A stretch of DNA of 8,816 bases from an uncultured Propionibacteriaceae bacterium. GTDB taxonomy: Bacteria; Actinomycetota; Actinomycetes; Propionibacteriales; Propionibacteriaceae. Shown here piece by piece: positions 1 through 6,206 of this stretch. The position numbers and the translations under genes are program-made. The notes under the pieces were generated by a model, which was not told where the DNA came from, ran no database searches, and saw nothing but the letters and a program-made list of their open reading frames with translations. Each line of letters starts with the position of its first letter. The stretch's first letter is position 1. The stretch is taken from positions 1 through 8,816 of the forward strand of contig CALIWR010000031.1 of NCBI GenBank assembly GCA_938046585.1, read 5' to 3'.

Positions 1-61
1 ACAGCCCGGGTTCGCCTGACAGCCCGGGTTCGCCTGACAGCCCGGGTTCGCCTGATAGCCC
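1..61. repeat. 18-bp tandem repeat, three perfect copies plus a partial fourth
   Basis: The unit acagcccgggttcgcctg occurs at 1-18, 19-36 and 37-54 without a mismatch. A decayed fourth copy begins at 55 (atagccc) and then diverges. Each unit carries a CCCGGG palindrome. The array touches the window edge, so its true copy number is unknown. The period is a multiple of three and one frame stays open through it, so it may be a coding repeat rather than a DNA-level element. Copies abut directly, with no spacers. Confidence 0.95.
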
Positions 62-86
62 AGCCTCTGCCAGCAGCCCCCACTAA
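3..86 (+). CDS. possible C-terminal Ser/Pro/Gly/Asp-rich tail of a gene entering from the left (partial)
   Basis: In the frame starting at base 3 the tandem repeat reads as SPGSPD repeated three times, then SPASASSPH and a TAA stop at 84-86. The result is a disordered, low-complexity tail of 27 visible residues. The stop lies about 47 bp before the likely -10 box of the next gene, which is a sensible place for a gene to end. Against it: the frame lacks the strong G/C third-position bias of the neighbouring genes, and the frame starting at base 1 (TARVRL repeats) also stays open, to a TGA at 181. Nothing in the tail identifies a protein family. Surface-exposed or secreted proteins and some envelope enzymes carry such tails, but that is only an analogy. 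The call depends on what lies left of the window. Confidence 0.4.
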   Translation, partial: SPGSPDSPGSPDSPGSPDSPASASSPH

Positions 87-127
87 GGTCTCACCAGACT
101 CTCAGCGGTGCATGTCTCCGCGGCCGG

Positions 128-141
128 GCGACTACTGTCGC
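128..141. promoter_or_regulatory. inverted repeat GCGAC-TACT-GTCGC overlapping a -10-like box (possible operator/promoter)
   Basis: A perfect 5-bp inverted repeat with a 4-base centre lies 20-33 bp before the exporter start. The hexamer TACTGT at 133-138 fits the actinobacterial TANNNT -10 pattern and falls inside the repeat. Transcription would begin near 145, leaving a leader of about 16 bases that contains the ribosome binding site. I see no good -35 hexamer near 110-115. Drug exporters of this family are often repressed by a TetR- or MarR-like protein bound over the promoter, so this could be an operator, but no regulator gene is visible in the window. Short palindromes are common in GC-rich DNA. 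Confidence 0.35.
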
Positions 142-148
142 CTGGTCG

Positions 149-156
149 AAAGGAGA
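149..156 (+). promoter_or_regulatory. ribosome binding site of the MFS exporter gene
   Basis: AAAGGAGA is close to the ideal anti-16S match. Its GGAG core (152-155) ends five bases before GTG at 161. This decides the GTG start over later in-frame ATGs. Confidence 0.85.
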
Positions 157-160
157 ACGG

Positions 161-1660
161 GTGAGTGGTTCGGGCCCGACTGAGGTCGTCGTCCCCCGGG
201 AGGCCTGGCGTGGTCTGTGGTCGCTGGTCTGCGGTTTCTTCATGATCCTGGTGGACTCGACCATCGTCTCGGTCGCCACCCCCGCCCTGATGCGGGGCTT
301 CGGGGTCGGGGTCAACACCGTGGTCTGGGTAACCAGCGCCTACCTGCTGGCGTTCGCAGTCCCGATGCTGATCACCGGCCGGCTCGGGGACCGGGTCGGC
401 CCGAAACGGGTCTACCTGGCCGGTCTGGCGGTCTTCACGGTGGCCTCGTTGTTGTGCGGGCTTACCGGCTTTGGGGGGGTCGGGATCGAGTGGCTGATCG
501 CCGCACGGGCCCTGCAGGGGCTGGGAGGAGCGATGATGTCGCCGCAGACCATGACCGTGATCGCGCGAACTTTCCCACCGCAGCGCCGCGGCTCGGCGAT
601 GGCGATCTGGGGCGCCACCGCTGGGATCGCCTCCCTGATCGGTCCGGTCCTGGGAGGCCTGCTGATCGATTCGGCCGGCTGGGAGTGGATTTTCCTGATC
701 AACCTTCCGGTCGGCCTGGTGACTTTCGTCTTGGTGGCGCGTAACGTACCGCGGCTGCAGACCAACAGCCACAGCTTCGACTGGCTCGGGGTGGCGCTGA
801 GCGGGATCGGCATGTTCGCGGCAGTGTTCGCGATCCAAGAAGGCCACAGCTTCGGCTGGGGCCGGGTCTGGGGGCCGATCTCGGTGCCGCTGCTGTTGGC
901 GGTCGGGGTGGTGCTGCTGGTGGTCTTCGGCTGGTGGCAGTGGCGTAACCCGCGCGAGCCGCTGGTCCCATTGGCGCTGTTCGCCGACCGGAACTTCAGC
1001 GTCTCCTCGTTCAGCATCGTCTGTGTCGGTTTCGCTACCACCGCTTTGGTCTTTCCGTTCATGATCTACGCCCAGGTGGTACGGGGCCTCGACTCGACCC
1101 TCGCCGCGTTACTGATGGCGCCGCAGGCGGTGCTGGGGATCCTGCTGGCCCGCCCGGCCGGGCAGCTGGTGGACCGTACCCATCCGCGAACCCTGGCTGG
1201 GCTGGGGCTGCTCGGGATGACGATTTCGCTGGTCTGGTTGAGCCTCATCATGACCCCGGACCGGTCCTGGCTGGCGATGCTGGCCCCGGCGGTGCTGATG
1301 GGCGGATCCACTGCCTTTGTCTGGGGCACCCTGGCCACCGGCGCCAACCGGAACCTGCCGCCCGCGATGGCCGGCTCTGGCTCTGGGGTTTACAACACCG
1401 CCCGGCAGGTGGGCTCGGTGCTTGGTTCGGCCGCGATCGCTGTCGTCATGGAGGCCCGGATCGCGGCCCGGATGCCCAGCACCGCCGCCCCCTCCCTGGG
1501 TTCTGGGCCGGCTGACCTGGCGCCGGCGGACCTGGCCGGCCTGAGCCAGGCCCTGGCCGATGCGATGCTGCTCCCGGCCGCCGTGATCGGGGTCGCCGCT
1601 GTCGCAGCGCTGTTCTTCCAGAACCTGCGCCACCTCAGCCTCGGGGCAGCCGATGCCTGA
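161..1660 (+). CDS. MFS exporter, DHA2 (EmrB/QacA-like) family
   Basis: A 499-residue inner-membrane protein predicted to export drugs or other small molecules by proton antiport. DHA2 landmarks appear in order. TM1 carries the D1-type motif ILVDSTIVSVATP (29-41), with Asp32. The loop after TM2 has motif A, GRLGDRVGPKR (73-83). ARALQGLGGAMMSP (115-128) is the TM4 segment. TM5 holds antiporter motif C, GPVLGG (161-166), followed by WEWIFLINLPVG (174-185), typical of 14-helix members. NTARQVGSVLGSA (412-424) is the usual late-helix signature. Length is normal for the family (about 450-550). GTG is chosen as the start because of the strong ribosome binding site just upstream. The last 8 bp overlap the next gene, so the two are probably co-translated. 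The substrate cannot be read from the sequence; drug resistance is only the family default, and export of a lipid, peptide or metabolite is equally possible. Confidence 0.95.
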   Translation: MSGSGPTEVVVPREAWRGLWSLVCGFFMILVDSTIVSVATPALMRGFGVGVNTVVWVTSAYLLAFAVPMLITGRLGDRVGPKRVYLAGLAVFTVASLLCGLTGFGGVGIEWLIAARALQGLGGAMMSPQTMTVIARTFPPQRRGSAMAIWGATAGIASLIGPVLGGLLIDSAGWEWIFLINLPVGLVTFVLVARNVPRLQTNSHSFDWLGVALSGIGMFAAVFAIQEGHSFGWGRVWGPISVPLLLAVGVVLLVVFGWWQWRNPREPLVPLALFADRNFSVSSFSIVCVGFATTALVFPFMIYAQVVRGLDSTLAALLMAPQAVLGILLARPAGQLVDRTHPRTLAGLGLLGMTISLVWLSLIMTPDRSWLAMLAPAVLMGGSTAFVWGTLATGANRNLPPAMAGSGSGVYNTARQVGSVLGSAAIAVVMEARIAARMPSTAAPSLGSGPADLAPADLAGLSQALADAMLLPAAVIGVAAVAALFFQNLRHLSLGAADA

Positions 1661-3014
1661 CCTTGGCCGCCGGCTGAGCCGGCGTCGGCTGTTCGGGGCC
1701 GGCCTAGCAGCCGGGATCCTGGCCAGCGGCTGCACCGGCTCGTCCCGGCCTGGCCTGGCCCAGCCGAACCCGTTCGACGCGCTCTACCCGGCTGATTTCC
1801 GGCTGTCTGCGTTGTCGGCCGATCCCGAGCCCAGCCCCAGCCCGTACCCCCGGCCGACCGGCCTGGCTGACGCGGTCCTCGACCCCCGCTACCGGACCCG
1901 GGTCTACCGGGCCAGCGACGCCAATCAGGGGCAGGGGGGACGGATGCGTCACGAATACTCCCGCCGGCAGGCTTTCAACGCGGACTGCTCGCGCTACCTC
2001 ACCCAGGACGGCGCCGGCGGCTGGTACCTCAACGACGCCGGCACGTTCACCCAGATCCGGCGCCTGCCCGGCCTGGTCGGCGACTGCGAGCCGATCTGGC
2101 ATCCCCGCGACCCGGGCCGGCTGTACCTGACCGGACGCAACGGCGCCACCAGCTGGTGGTCGTACGACGTCACTACCGACGCCCGGCAGGTCCTGTACGA
2201 CTTCGCCGCCGACCCGCCGTGGCCGCAGGCCACCAGCTACTGGACCAAGGGTGAGGGCACCACTAGCGCTGACGGCCGCTACCTCAGCCTGCTCGCCACT
2301 AGCTACGACCCCGGTCGGCAGCGGGTCAGCGCGCATGGGGTGGTGGTGGTGGATCTGGTCGACCGGAGTCTGGTGGGCCGGCTCGACGCGAGCAGCTTCC
2401 CTACCCCCGGCGCCCTGCCTGACCATGTCAGCACCTCACCCAGCGGCGAGTACGCGGTGATCTCCTGGCTCGACACCGCCGGCGGCACCCGGGCCTACCG
2501 GCGGGACTTCTCCGCCTCAGTCCAGCTCACCGCCGGCTCCGAGCATTCCGACCTGGCGATCGGCGCCGACGGCCGCGACTACCTGGTCTACGCCGACTAC
2601 GGCTCGGGCCAGATCCGGGCCATCGACGTCGCCACCGGGGAGGGCGTCGACCTGCACCCGCTGTACCCGGCGGCGGGCGAGTCATACGCGGTGCATCTAA
2701 GCGGGCAGGCCTTCGACCGGCCCGGCTGGGTGGTGGTGTCGACCTACGCCGACACCGCCGACCACGGTTCGACCCGGCCCGCCGCGACCTTGCGGGCCGA
2801 ATACCGCAAGGTCTGGCTGTTGTCGATCAGCCGGACCCCGGTGGCGCTGAATGTCGCCGGGATCGGCGCCGACCAGGCCCGGGTCAGCGGTGACGCGTAC
2901 TTCGCCGAGCCGCAGGCCAGCGTCTCGCGGGACCTGAGCCGGATCATCTTCGCCAGCAACGCCTCAGGCCCGGTCGAAAGCTACATCGTGGGGCTGCCGA
3001 GCTGGGTAGTGTGA
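1653..3014 (+). CDS. Tat-exported putative lipoprotein with a predicted beta-propeller (WD40/TolB-like) fold
   Basis: A 453-residue protein of unknown function. The N-terminus has a twin-arginine motif, SRRRLFGAG (9-17), then a short hydrophobic stretch and a lipobox-like LASGC ending at Cys27. It is therefore likely exported folded by Tat and anchored by lipid to the outer face of the membrane. A Pro-rich linker (about 59-69, PEPSPSPYPRP) follows. The rest is rich in short beta-strand and turn patterns typical of propeller blades, such as RLYLTGRNG, YVSPSGEY-type turns (seen here as STSPSGEYAVISW, 260-272), HSDLAIGADGRDYLVYADYG (298-317) and LSRIIFASNASGP (428-440). RHEYSRRQAFNADCSRYL (99-116) resembles a segment I associate with uncharacterised bacterial propeller proteins and, distantly, oligogalacturonate-lyase-like propellers; I see no proof of enzyme activity. 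The start overlaps the exporter gene by 8 bp, with only a weak GGGG ribosome binding site inside the upstream gene, which suggests translational coupling. The fold call is inference from sequence texture. Confidence 0.85.
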   Translation: MPDLGRRLSRRRLFGAGLAAGILASGCTGSSRPGLAQPNPFDALYPADFRLSALSADPEPSPSPYPRPTGLADAVLDPRYRTRVYRASDANQGQGGRMRHEYSRRQAFNADCSRYLTQDGAGGWYLNDAGTFTQIRRLPGLVGDCEPIWHPRDPGRLYLTGRNGATSWWSYDVTTDARQVLYDFAADPPWPQATSYWTKGEGTTSADGRYLSLLATSYDPGRQRVSAHGVVVVDLVDRSLVGRLDASSFPTPGALPDHVSTSPSGEYAVISWLDTAGGTRAYRRDFSASVQLTAGSEHSDLAIGADGRDYLVYADYGSGQIRAIDVATGEGVDLHPLYPAAGESYAVHLSGQAFDRPGWVVVSTYADTADHGSTRPAATLRAEYRKVWLLSISRTPVALNVAGIGADQARVSGDAYFAEPQASVSRDLSRIIFASNASGPVESYIVGLPSWVV

Positions 3015-3055
3015 CCACCCCCGCCGGGCTGGGGTCGGCGCCGGCCGCGGCCCGC

Positions 3056-3061
3056 TAGGGT
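3056..3061 (+). promoter_or_regulatory. -10-like box (TAGGGT) for a possibly leaderless metG mRNA
   Basis: TAGGGT fits TANNNT and ends eight bases before the metG ATG at 3070, so transcription would start at or within a base or two of the A of the start codon. The 55-bp gap after the lipoprotein gene is very GC-rich (overlapping GGCGCC, GCCGGC and CCGCGG palindromes) and has no clear -35 box. GGGGG at 3063-3067 could instead serve as a weak, closely spaced ribosome binding site on a longer transcript. Leaderless mRNAs are common in Actinomycetota. Confidence 0.4.
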
Positions 3062-3069
3062 CGGGGGCC

Positions 3070-4851
3070 ATGAGCAACGTACTGGCGGCCGTCGCCTGGC
3101 CGTACGCCAACGGTCCGCGTCATATCGGCCACGTCTCGGGTTTCGGGGTCCCGTCCGACGTCTTCAGCCGCTACCAGCGGATGGTCGGCAATGACGTGCT
3201 CATGGTGTCGGGCACCGACGAGCATGGCACCGCGATCATGGTGCAGGCCGACAAAGAGGGGCTGACCCCGCAGCAGACGGCTGACAAGTACCACCAGGTG
3301 ATCGCGTCTGACCTGCAGCAGCTGGGGCTGACGTACGACCTGTACACCCGGACCACCACCGCCAATCATGCGGCCGTGGTCTCGGAGCTGTTCGCCGCCG
3401 CCCACCGCAACGGCTACATCGTCGCCAAATCCCAGCTGGGCGCGATCTCCCCGGCCACCGGGCGGACCCTGCCCGACCGCTACATCGAAGGCACCTGCCC
3501 GTACTGCGGCTACGACGGGGCCCGCGGCGACCAGTGTGATTCCTGCGGACGCCAGCTTGACCCGACCGATCTCAAGAATCCCCGGTCCCGGATCGACGGC
3601 GAGATTCCCCGGTTCGTCGAGAGTGAGCATTTCTTCCTTGATCTGCCGGCGCTCGCCGATGCCATCGGCGCCTGGTTGGAGACCCGCCGGGATTGGCGCC
3701 CGAATGTGCTCAAGTACAGCCAGAACCTGGTCGCCGACCTGCAACCCCGCCCGGTCACCCGCGACCTTGACTGGGGGATCCCGATCCCGGTCGACGGCTG
3801 GAGTAGTAACCCGATGAAGCGGATCTACGTCTGGTTTGACGCGGTAATCGGGTATTTCTCGGCCTCGGTGGAGTGGGCCCGCCGGTCTGGGGATCCCGAG
3901 GCCTGGCGGGCCTGGTGGCAGAACCCGGACGCCCGCTCGTACTATTTCATGGGCAAGGACAACATCACTTTCCATTCGGTGATTTGGCCCGGGATCTTGT
4001 TTGGCGCGAATGGGCAGGGATTGCGTGGTGGCCGGCCCAGCCGGTACGGGGCGCTGGACCTGCCTAGCGAGGTGGTCTCCTCGGAATACCTGACGATGTC
4101 CGGGTCGAAGTTTTCCACCTCCCGTAGCACCGTGATCTACGTCGGTGATTTCCTGAGAGATTTCGGGCCGGACGCGCTGCGTTATTTCATCGCGGTCGCC
4201 GGGCCGGAAAACCAGGACGCCGACTTCACCTGGGAGGAGTTCGTCCGGCGTACGAACACCGAGCTCGCCAATGAATGGGGCAACCTGGTGAACCGGTCGG
4301 TCTCGATGGCCCAGCGCAATGTCGGCGCCGTGCCTACCCCCGGCACCCGCACCGAGGCGGACCAGGCCCTGCTGGCTGCCTCTCAGGCGGCTTTTGCCAC
4401 GGTCGGCGAGCTGCTGTCGCGGTGCCGGTTCAAGCAGGCGATTACCGAAACTATGCGGCTGGTGTCACAGGCCAACAAGTACTTGTCCGACACCGAGCCG
4501 TGGAAACTGAAGCATGACCCGGCCCGCCGCGACACGGTGTTGCACACTGCGCTGCAGGTGGTGCAGGACGCTAACACCCTGCTTACCCCGTTCTTGCCGC
4601 ACGCCGCCCAGCAGGTCCACCAGACCCTGGGCGGGACTGGGATTTGGGCCGCCCAGCCGCAGCTGGTGAGCGTGGCGGAGCCGGGCGGGGCGCCGTACCC
4701 GATCCTGACCGGGGATTACACCACCCAGCAGGCCCGGTGGCGGTCCACTCCGATCGAGGTCGGCCGGCCGCTGGCCAAACCCACCCCGCTGTTCGCCAAA
4801 CTGGACGAGGCGCTGGGCCGGACCGGCCCCGCCTGGGCCCCGATCGGCTGA
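3070..4851 (+). CDS. metG: methionyl-tRNA synthetase
   Basis: Class I synthetase that charges tRNA-Met with methionine using ATP, in the cytoplasm; 593 residues, normal for the actinobacterial E. coli-like form. The start WPYANGPRHIGH carries the HIGH motif at 18-21. The connective domain binds zinc through CPYC (143-146) and CDSC (156-159), a four-Cys knuckle. Catalytic-core signatures follow: YVWFDA (253-258) and MGKDN (294-298). The KMSKS loop appears as MSGSKFSTS (343-351) with Lys347; KFSTS is the usual actinobacterial variant. The helical anticodon-binding domain starts near NTELANEWGNLVNR and includes EPWKL with Trp478. There is no C-terminal Trbp111-like dimerisation domain; the protein ends shortly after the anticodon domain. 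No frameshift or missing catalytic residue is seen. The ATG has no strong ribosome binding site but a -10-like box very close to it. It lies 55 bp after the lipoprotein gene and is probably transcribed separately. Confidence 0.98.
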   Translation: MSNVLAAVAWPYANGPRHIGHVSGFGVPSDVFSRYQRMVGNDVLMVSGTDEHGTAIMVQADKEGLTPQQTADKYHQVIASDLQQLGLTYDLYTRTTTANHAAVVSELFAAAHRNGYIVAKSQLGAISPATGRTLPDRYIEGTCPYCGYDGARGDQCDSCGRQLDPTDLKNPRSRIDGEIPRFVESEHFFLDLPALADAIGAWLETRRDWRPNVLKYSQNLVADLQPRPVTRDLDWGIPIPVDGWSSNPMKRIYVWFDAVIGYFSASVEWARRSGDPEAWRAWWQNPDARSYYFMGKDNITFHSVIWPGILFGANGQGLRGGRPSRYGALDLPSEVVSSEYLTMSGSKFSTSRSTVIYVGDFLRDFGPDALRYFIAVAGPENQDADFTWEEFVRRTNTELANEWGNLVNRSVSMAQRNVGAVPTPGTRTEADQALLAASQAAFATVGELLSRCRFKQAITETMRLVSQANKYLSDTEPWKLKHDPARRDTVLHTALQVVQDANTLLTPFLPHAAQQVHQTLGGTGIWAAQPQLVSVAEPGGAPYPILTGDYTTQQARWRSTPIEVGRPLAKPTPLFAKLDEALGRTGPAWAPIG

Positions 4852-4866
4852 GCCTGGAATCCAGGC
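4852..4866 (+). terminator. small hairpin just after metG (weak terminator candidate)
   Basis: GCCTGG (4852-4857), loop AAT, CCAGGC (4861-4866): a perfect 6-bp stem starting one base after the metG stop. No T-run follows, so it is at best a weak intrinsic terminator or an RNA-stabilising 3' hairpin. Confidence 0.3.
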
Positions 4867-4882
4867 CTTGATCCGCAGACGG

Positions 4883-4888
4883 TACGGT
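4883..4888 (+). promoter_or_regulatory. -10-like box TACGGT upstream of the CPBP protease gene
   Basis: TACGGT fits TANNNT and lies 47 bases before the ATG at 4936, giving a start near 4895 and a leader of about 40 bases. There is no recognisable -35 at the usual distance (TTGATC at 4868-4873 is too close). It supports separate transcription from metG but is weak on its own. Confidence 0.25.
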
Positions 4889-4922
4889 CAGTTGAGCCGG
4901 GGGTGACTTCGGCGAGGCTGCT

Positions 4923-4930
4923 GGGAGAGG
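4923..4930 (+). promoter_or_regulatory. ribosome binding site deciding the ATG start at 4936
   Basis: GGGAGAGG ends five bases before ATG 4936. The in-frame GTG at 4903, which would add 11 residues (VTSARLLGEDP), has only the G-run GGGGG directly against it and no proper spacing, so the ATG is preferred. Confidence 0.7.
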
Positions 4931-4935
4931 ACCCG

Positions 4936-6045
4936 ATGAACCATCGCCCTGTTGATCTGGTGACGTGCCTGCTGGGCCCGCTGCCCGGGCTGCGGGAGCT
5001 GGACCTGTTGACGCCGGACCAGCCGCTGCGGCCGTACCCGCCGGTGCACCGGTGGCGGTACAACGGCCTGATCCGGGTCGTGATCTTCGCCTTGCTGCTG
5101 GTGGTGATCGCCTTGGTGGCCGGGCTGGCTGTGGCGCTGCTGCTGGGGTGGGCCCTGGGTGACCAGGCGCGGATCGCCGGGATCGCCCAGCGGTGGCAAA
5201 CGGCGCTCGGGATCCCGGTCACGCTGGGGGCCTACCTGCTGCTGGTCTGCTGGATTGAGCAGCGCCGGCCGCCTTTCGAGATGGCGCCGCGGCGGCTGCT
5301 GGGTGAGGTGGGCCGGGGCCTGGCCCTCGGGGCCGCGCTGCAGCTGGGCTGCGTCGGGGCCCTGGCCCTGCTGGGGGCCTACCGGGTGCACGGCGTCGAC
5401 TGGTCGTACAACCCGGTCTGGATGCTGGTGATGGCTGGTTTCGGGGCCGCGATCATGGAGGAGGTGCTCTTCCGCGGAATCCTGTACCGGATCGTGGAGG
5501 GCACCTTGGGGTCTTGGGCTGCGGTCGGGATCAGCGCCCTGGTCTTCGGGCTGAGTCACGTGCCTAATCCGCAGGGCACGTGGCAGGGCGGGATCGCGAT
5601 CGCGCTCGAGGCCGGGTTGCTGTTCGCCGTCCTGTATGCGCTAACCCGGTCGCTGTGGCTGGTGATGGGGGTGCACTTCGCCTGGAATATGGTCCAGGGC
5701 CCGGTCTTGGGGATCGTGGTCTCAGGCCAGTCGGGTCAAGGCTCCGGCTATCTGAAGTCCACCCTAACTGGCCCGCAGTGGCTCTCAGGCGGCCCGTTCG
5801 GGATGGAGGCCTCGATGGTCACGGTGGCGCTGCTGGCAGCCTTGGCGGTCTGGCTGCTGGTCCAGCTGCACCGCCGCCAGCTGGTCGTGGCTCCGTTCTG
5901 GGTACGGCGCCGGCTGCTGACCGCCCGCCAGCTTGCCGCCGAACCGTCGGCAGCCCAGCCCTGGGGGACCGCAGCAGCAGCGGACGCTGATCCGGATGGC
6001 GGGCCGGACCCCGGGCAATCTGACCCGGCCACCCCTCAGGCTTGA
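4936..6045 (+). CDS. CPBP-family (CAAX/Abi) intramembrane metalloprotease
   Basis: A 369-residue polytopic membrane protein of the CPBP (Rce1/Abi) family, glutamate-dependent intramembrane proteases. All three family motifs are intact: EEVLFR (175-180, EExxxR), FGLSH (204-208, FxxxH) and HFAWN (247-251, HxxxN). Hydrophobic helices lie near 46-74, 92-106, 125-148, 160-174, 192-206, 218-240 and 294-312. The N-terminal 40 residues are soluble, and the C-terminus from about 333 is an Ala/Pro/Asp-rich tail, likely disordered. Bacterial members take part in bacteriocin self-immunity, protein maturation or membrane-protein turnover, but most have no known target, and none can be assigned here. No peptide or bacteriocin precursor is visible nearby, so an immunity role is not supported. 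The start at ATG 4936 rests on its ribosome binding site. The gene follows metG by 84 bp and converges on the kinase-like gene. Confidence 0.92.
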   Translation: MNHRPVDLVTCLLGPLPGLRELDLLTPDQPLRPYPPVHRWRYNGLIRVVIFALLLVVIALVAGLAVALLLGWALGDQARIAGIAQRWQTALGIPVTLGAYLLLVCWIEQRRPPFEMAPRRLLGEVGRGLALGAALQLGCVGALALLGAYRVHGVDWSYNPVWMLVMAGFGAAIMEEVLFRGILYRIVEGTLGSWAAVGISALVFGLSHVPNPQGTWQGGIAIALEAGLLFAVLYALTRSLWLVMGVHFAWNMVQGPVLGIVVSGQSGQGSGYLKSTLTGPQWLSGGPFGMEASMVTVALLAALAVWLLVQLHRRQLVVAPFWVRRRLLTARQLAAEPSAAQPWGTAAAADADPDGGPDPGQSDPATPQA

Positions 6046-6055
6046 GCAGCCTTTG

Positions 6056-6068
6056 CCCGCAGCGCGGG
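6056..6068. terminator. hairpin CCCGC-AGC-GCGGG between converging genes
   Basis: A perfect 5-bp GC stem with a 3-base loop, 10 bases after the CPBP protease stop. It is placed correctly for a terminator of that gene but has no T-run after it. Actinobacterial terminators often lack the T-run, so the call is possible but weak. Confidence 0.35.
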
Positions 6069-6118
6069 TCTGTGAACCCCAGATCCCTGTTACGGAGGTC
6101 GTCAAAATAGGCAGGAAT

Positions 6119-6176
6119 CATAGTATTTCTTGCGGTGCGGACAATCTGAAAAGAACTATGGGGGAATGCTTCAGAT
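6119..6176. repeat. two overlapping inverted repeats in an AT-richer intergenic island
   Basis: The first repeat is CATAGT (6119-6124) with ACTATG (6155-6160), extendable inward by TTCT/AGAA-type pairs after a 3-base bulge. The second is ATCTGAA (6144-6150) with TTCAGAT (6170-6176), spaced by 19 bases. The two share sequence, so only one stem could form at a time. The 80 bases 6101-6180 contain 35 G/C (44%), far below the flanking genes. No gene is supported here; the open frames crossing it lack the codon bias of the neighbours. Confidence 0.5.
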
Positions 6177-6206
6177 AGCGGGTCGAGACGGTCTGATGTG
6201 CCTGCG

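Noticed and set aside
1..61. Repeat array as a CRISPR or iteron array
   Set aside because: The 18-bp copies abut directly with no spacers, and no cas or replication-initiator gene is visible.
83..847. Long minus-strand open frame opposite the MFS gene
   Set aside because: It mirrors the codon periodicity of the exporter on the other strand, and its product is low-complexity (Gln, Asp, Arg, Pro, His) with no recognisable fold.
1704..2426. Minus-strand open frame opposite the lipoprotein gene
   Set aside because: The plus-strand protein has signal, lipobox and propeller-like texture; the minus frame has no motif.
3055..3975. Minus-strand open frame of about 300 codons opposite metG
   Set aside because: An antisense shadow of a certain gene, with Gly/Val/Arg/Asp-rich composition produced by reversed GC-rich codons.
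4096..4122. KFSTS in place of KMSKS in MetG as a damaged active site
   Set aside because: This form is usual in actinobacterial MetG and the catalytic Lys347 is present.
4903..4935. GTG 4903 as start of the CPBP protease
   Set aside because: No spaced ribosome binding site; ATG 4936 has GGGAGAGG at the right distance.
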